A stretch of DNA of 8,753 nt from Allobosea sp. (GTDB lineage Bacteria; Pseudomonadota; Alphaproteobacteria; Rhizobiales; Beijerinckiaceae), in the NCBI GenBank assembly GCA_021732895.1, contig JAKFWE010000420.1, positions 1-8,753 of the forward strand, read 5' to 3'. The notes beneath the pieces were generated by a model that saw only the letters and a list, made by a program, of their open reading frames with translations, searched no databases and was not told the DNA's origin. The position numbers and the translations under genes were made by a program. Positions 7,655 to 8,753 of this stretch are shown piece after piece. The stretch's first letter is position 1, and every line of letters starts with the position of its first letter.

Positions 7655-8753
7655 GTGAGCAATCGCATGTGGGGTGGGCTCTACGCCACCGGCCCTGACG
7701 CCATCATGGAGGAGATCAACGCCTCCATCGATTTCGACCAGGCCCTGTGGCGGCAGGACATCAGGGGGTCGCTCGCCCACGCCGCCATGCTGGCGCAGAC
7801 CGGCATCCTGACCCCCGGGGATGTCGCCGCGATCAGCGCCGGACTCAAGGGCGTGCAGGCCGAGATCGAGGCCGGGCGGTTCACGTTCTCGCGCGCGCTC
7901 GAGGACATTCACATGAATGTCGAGAGCAGCCTGAAGGACGCGATCGGCCCCGTCGCCGGCCGCCTCCACACCGCCCGCTCGCGCAACGACCAGGTCGCGA
8001 CGGACATGAAGCTCTGGGTGCGCGACACGCTCGATGCGCTCGATGCGCAGATCGCCGATCTCCAGCTCGCGCTGGCGCAGAAGGCCGAAGCCCATGCCGG
8101 CGCGGTGATGCCGGGCTTCACGCATCTGCAATCGGCCCAGCCCGTCACCTTCGGCCATCATTTGCTCGCCTATGTCGAGATGCTGGCGCGCGACCGCGGC
8201 CGCGTCGGCGACGCGCGCGAACGCCTGAACGAATGCCCGCTCGGGGCGGCTGCGCTGGCCGGCACGTCCTTTCCGATCGACCGTGAGATGACAGCGCACG
8301 CGCTCGGCTTTTCCCGGCCGACCGCCAATTCGCTCGATTCGGTCTCCGACCGTGATTTCGTGCTGGAGACGCTGGCCGCCGCCTCGATCTGCGCCATGCA
8401 CCTGTCGCGGCTGGCCGAGGAGATCGTGCTCTGGGCGACGCCGCAATTCGCCTTCGTGCGGCTCTCCGATGCGTTCTCGACCGGCTCATCGATCATGCCG
8501 CAGAAGCGCAATCCCGACGCCGCCGAACTGGTGCGCGGCAAGACCGGGCGCGTCTTCGGCGCCCTGCAGGCGATGCTGGTGATGATGAAAGGCCTGCCGC
8601 TGACCTATTCGAAAGACATGCAGGAGTACAAGGAAGGCGCGTTCGACGCCCTTCAGACGCTCTCGCTCTGCCTCGCCGCGATGGCGGGCATGGTCCGCGA
8701 CATGCAGCCGGACCTGAAGGCGATGAAGCGGGCGGCGGGGGCGGGCTACGCGA
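7655..8753 (+). CDS. argH: Argininosuccinate lyase, 3' end outside the window
   Basis: The frame is open from GTG 7655 to the window end, 366 codons, of an enzyme usually about 460 aa long. ArgH splits argininosuccinate into arginine and fumarate, the last step of arginine synthesis, as a cytoplasmic homotetramer. Motifs: MWGG (5-8), INASIDFD (21-28), LEDIHMNVE (82-90), HTARSRNDQV (105-114), PGFTHLQ (153-159) with catalytic His157, NECPLGAAALAGTSFPIDR (192-210), NSLDSVSDRDF (225-235), and the fumarase/lyase signature GSSIMPQKRNPD (277-288) on the flexible loop carrying the catalytic serine. Two residues depart from the pattern I expect: Leu9 where GGRF has Arg, and Tyr325 in QEYKE where QEDKE has Asp. 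AGGA at 7642-7645 supports the GTG start. The gene is divergent from tlpA, an arrangement known from other Rhizobiales. Confidence 0.96.
   Translation, partial: MSNRMWGGLYATGPDAIMEEINASIDFDQALWRQDIRGSLAHAAMLAQTGILTPGDVAAISAGLKGVQAEIEAGRFTFSRALEDIHMNVESSLKDAIGPVAGRLHTARSRNDQVATDMKLWVRDTLDALDAQIADLQLALAQKAEAHAGAVMPGFTHLQSAQPVTFGHHLLAYVEMLARDRGRVGDARERLNECPLGAAALAGTSFPIDREMTAHALGFSRPTANSLDSVSDRDFVLETLAAASICAMHLSRLAEEIVLWATPQFAFVRLSDAFSTGSSIMPQKRNPDAAELVRGKTGRVFGALQAMLVMMKGLPLTYSKDMQEYKEGAFDALQTLSLCLAAMAGMVRDMQPDLKAMKRAAGAGYA

Noticed and set aside
7628..8446. Upstream extension of the tlpA frame on the minus strand
   Set aside because: The stretch is antisense to argH, and the membrane-anchor N-terminus plus ribosome site place the true start at 7627.

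Overview
The window is GC-rich DNA (hand counts near 72% GC in housekeeping genes) from an alphaproteobacterium, most likely a Hyphomicrobiales/Rhizobiales member near Bosea or Methylobacterium. The evidence is the single-domain PurL followed by a BolA-family gene and a CGFS glutaredoxin, a membrane-anchored TlpA divergent from argH, and a Tad-type pilus gene. The genus is inferred from remembered gene order and protein similarity; no search was run.

Layout. (1) 1-264, minus strand: N-terminal part of a TadE/TadG-like Flp pilus protein. (2) 265-430: divergent promoter region with a 12-bp direct repeat. (3) 431-3768, plus strand: purL, a bolA-family gene, a DUF29 gene and grxD, closely packed and probably one operon. 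The DUF29 gene is lower in GC and splits the usual BolA/monothiol-glutaredoxin partner pair. (4) 3847-4655, plus strand: a complete MNT nucleotidyltransferase / HEPN RNase pair with intact signature motifs, i.e. a type VII toxin-antitoxin candidate. (5) 4662-5086, minus strand: a conserved hypothetical gene broken by a one-base frameshift at a run of four G; the C-terminal half is intact in the next frame. (6) 5152-6882, minus strand: a full-length NodU/CmcH/TobZ-family O-carbamoyltransferase with no visible biosynthetic cluster. (7) 6925-6970: a 14-bp-arm inverted repeat. (8) 6980-7627, minus strand: tlpA, whose first six codons are duplicated exactly in tandem. (9) 7655-8753, plus strand: argH, running off the window end, separated from tlpA by only 27 bp.

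How the parts relate. purL serves purine synthesis, argH arginine synthesis, bolA and grxD Fe-S/iron handling, and tlpA periplasmic thiol reduction for cytochrome oxidase assembly. The accessory content (DUF29, MNT/HEPN, frameshifted gene, carbamoyltransferase) sits between grxD and tlpA or inside the purL operon. No stretch longer than 300 bases lacks a gene; the longest gap is 166 bp. I saw no tRNA, rRNA, CRISPR array, insertion sequence or riboswitch.

The items most worth a second look are the MNT/HEPN module, the frameshifted gene with its intact second half, the 18-bp duplication across the tlpA start (which also lies where an argH promoter would be expected), the DUF29 insertion, and two substitutions in normally conserved ArgH motifs.
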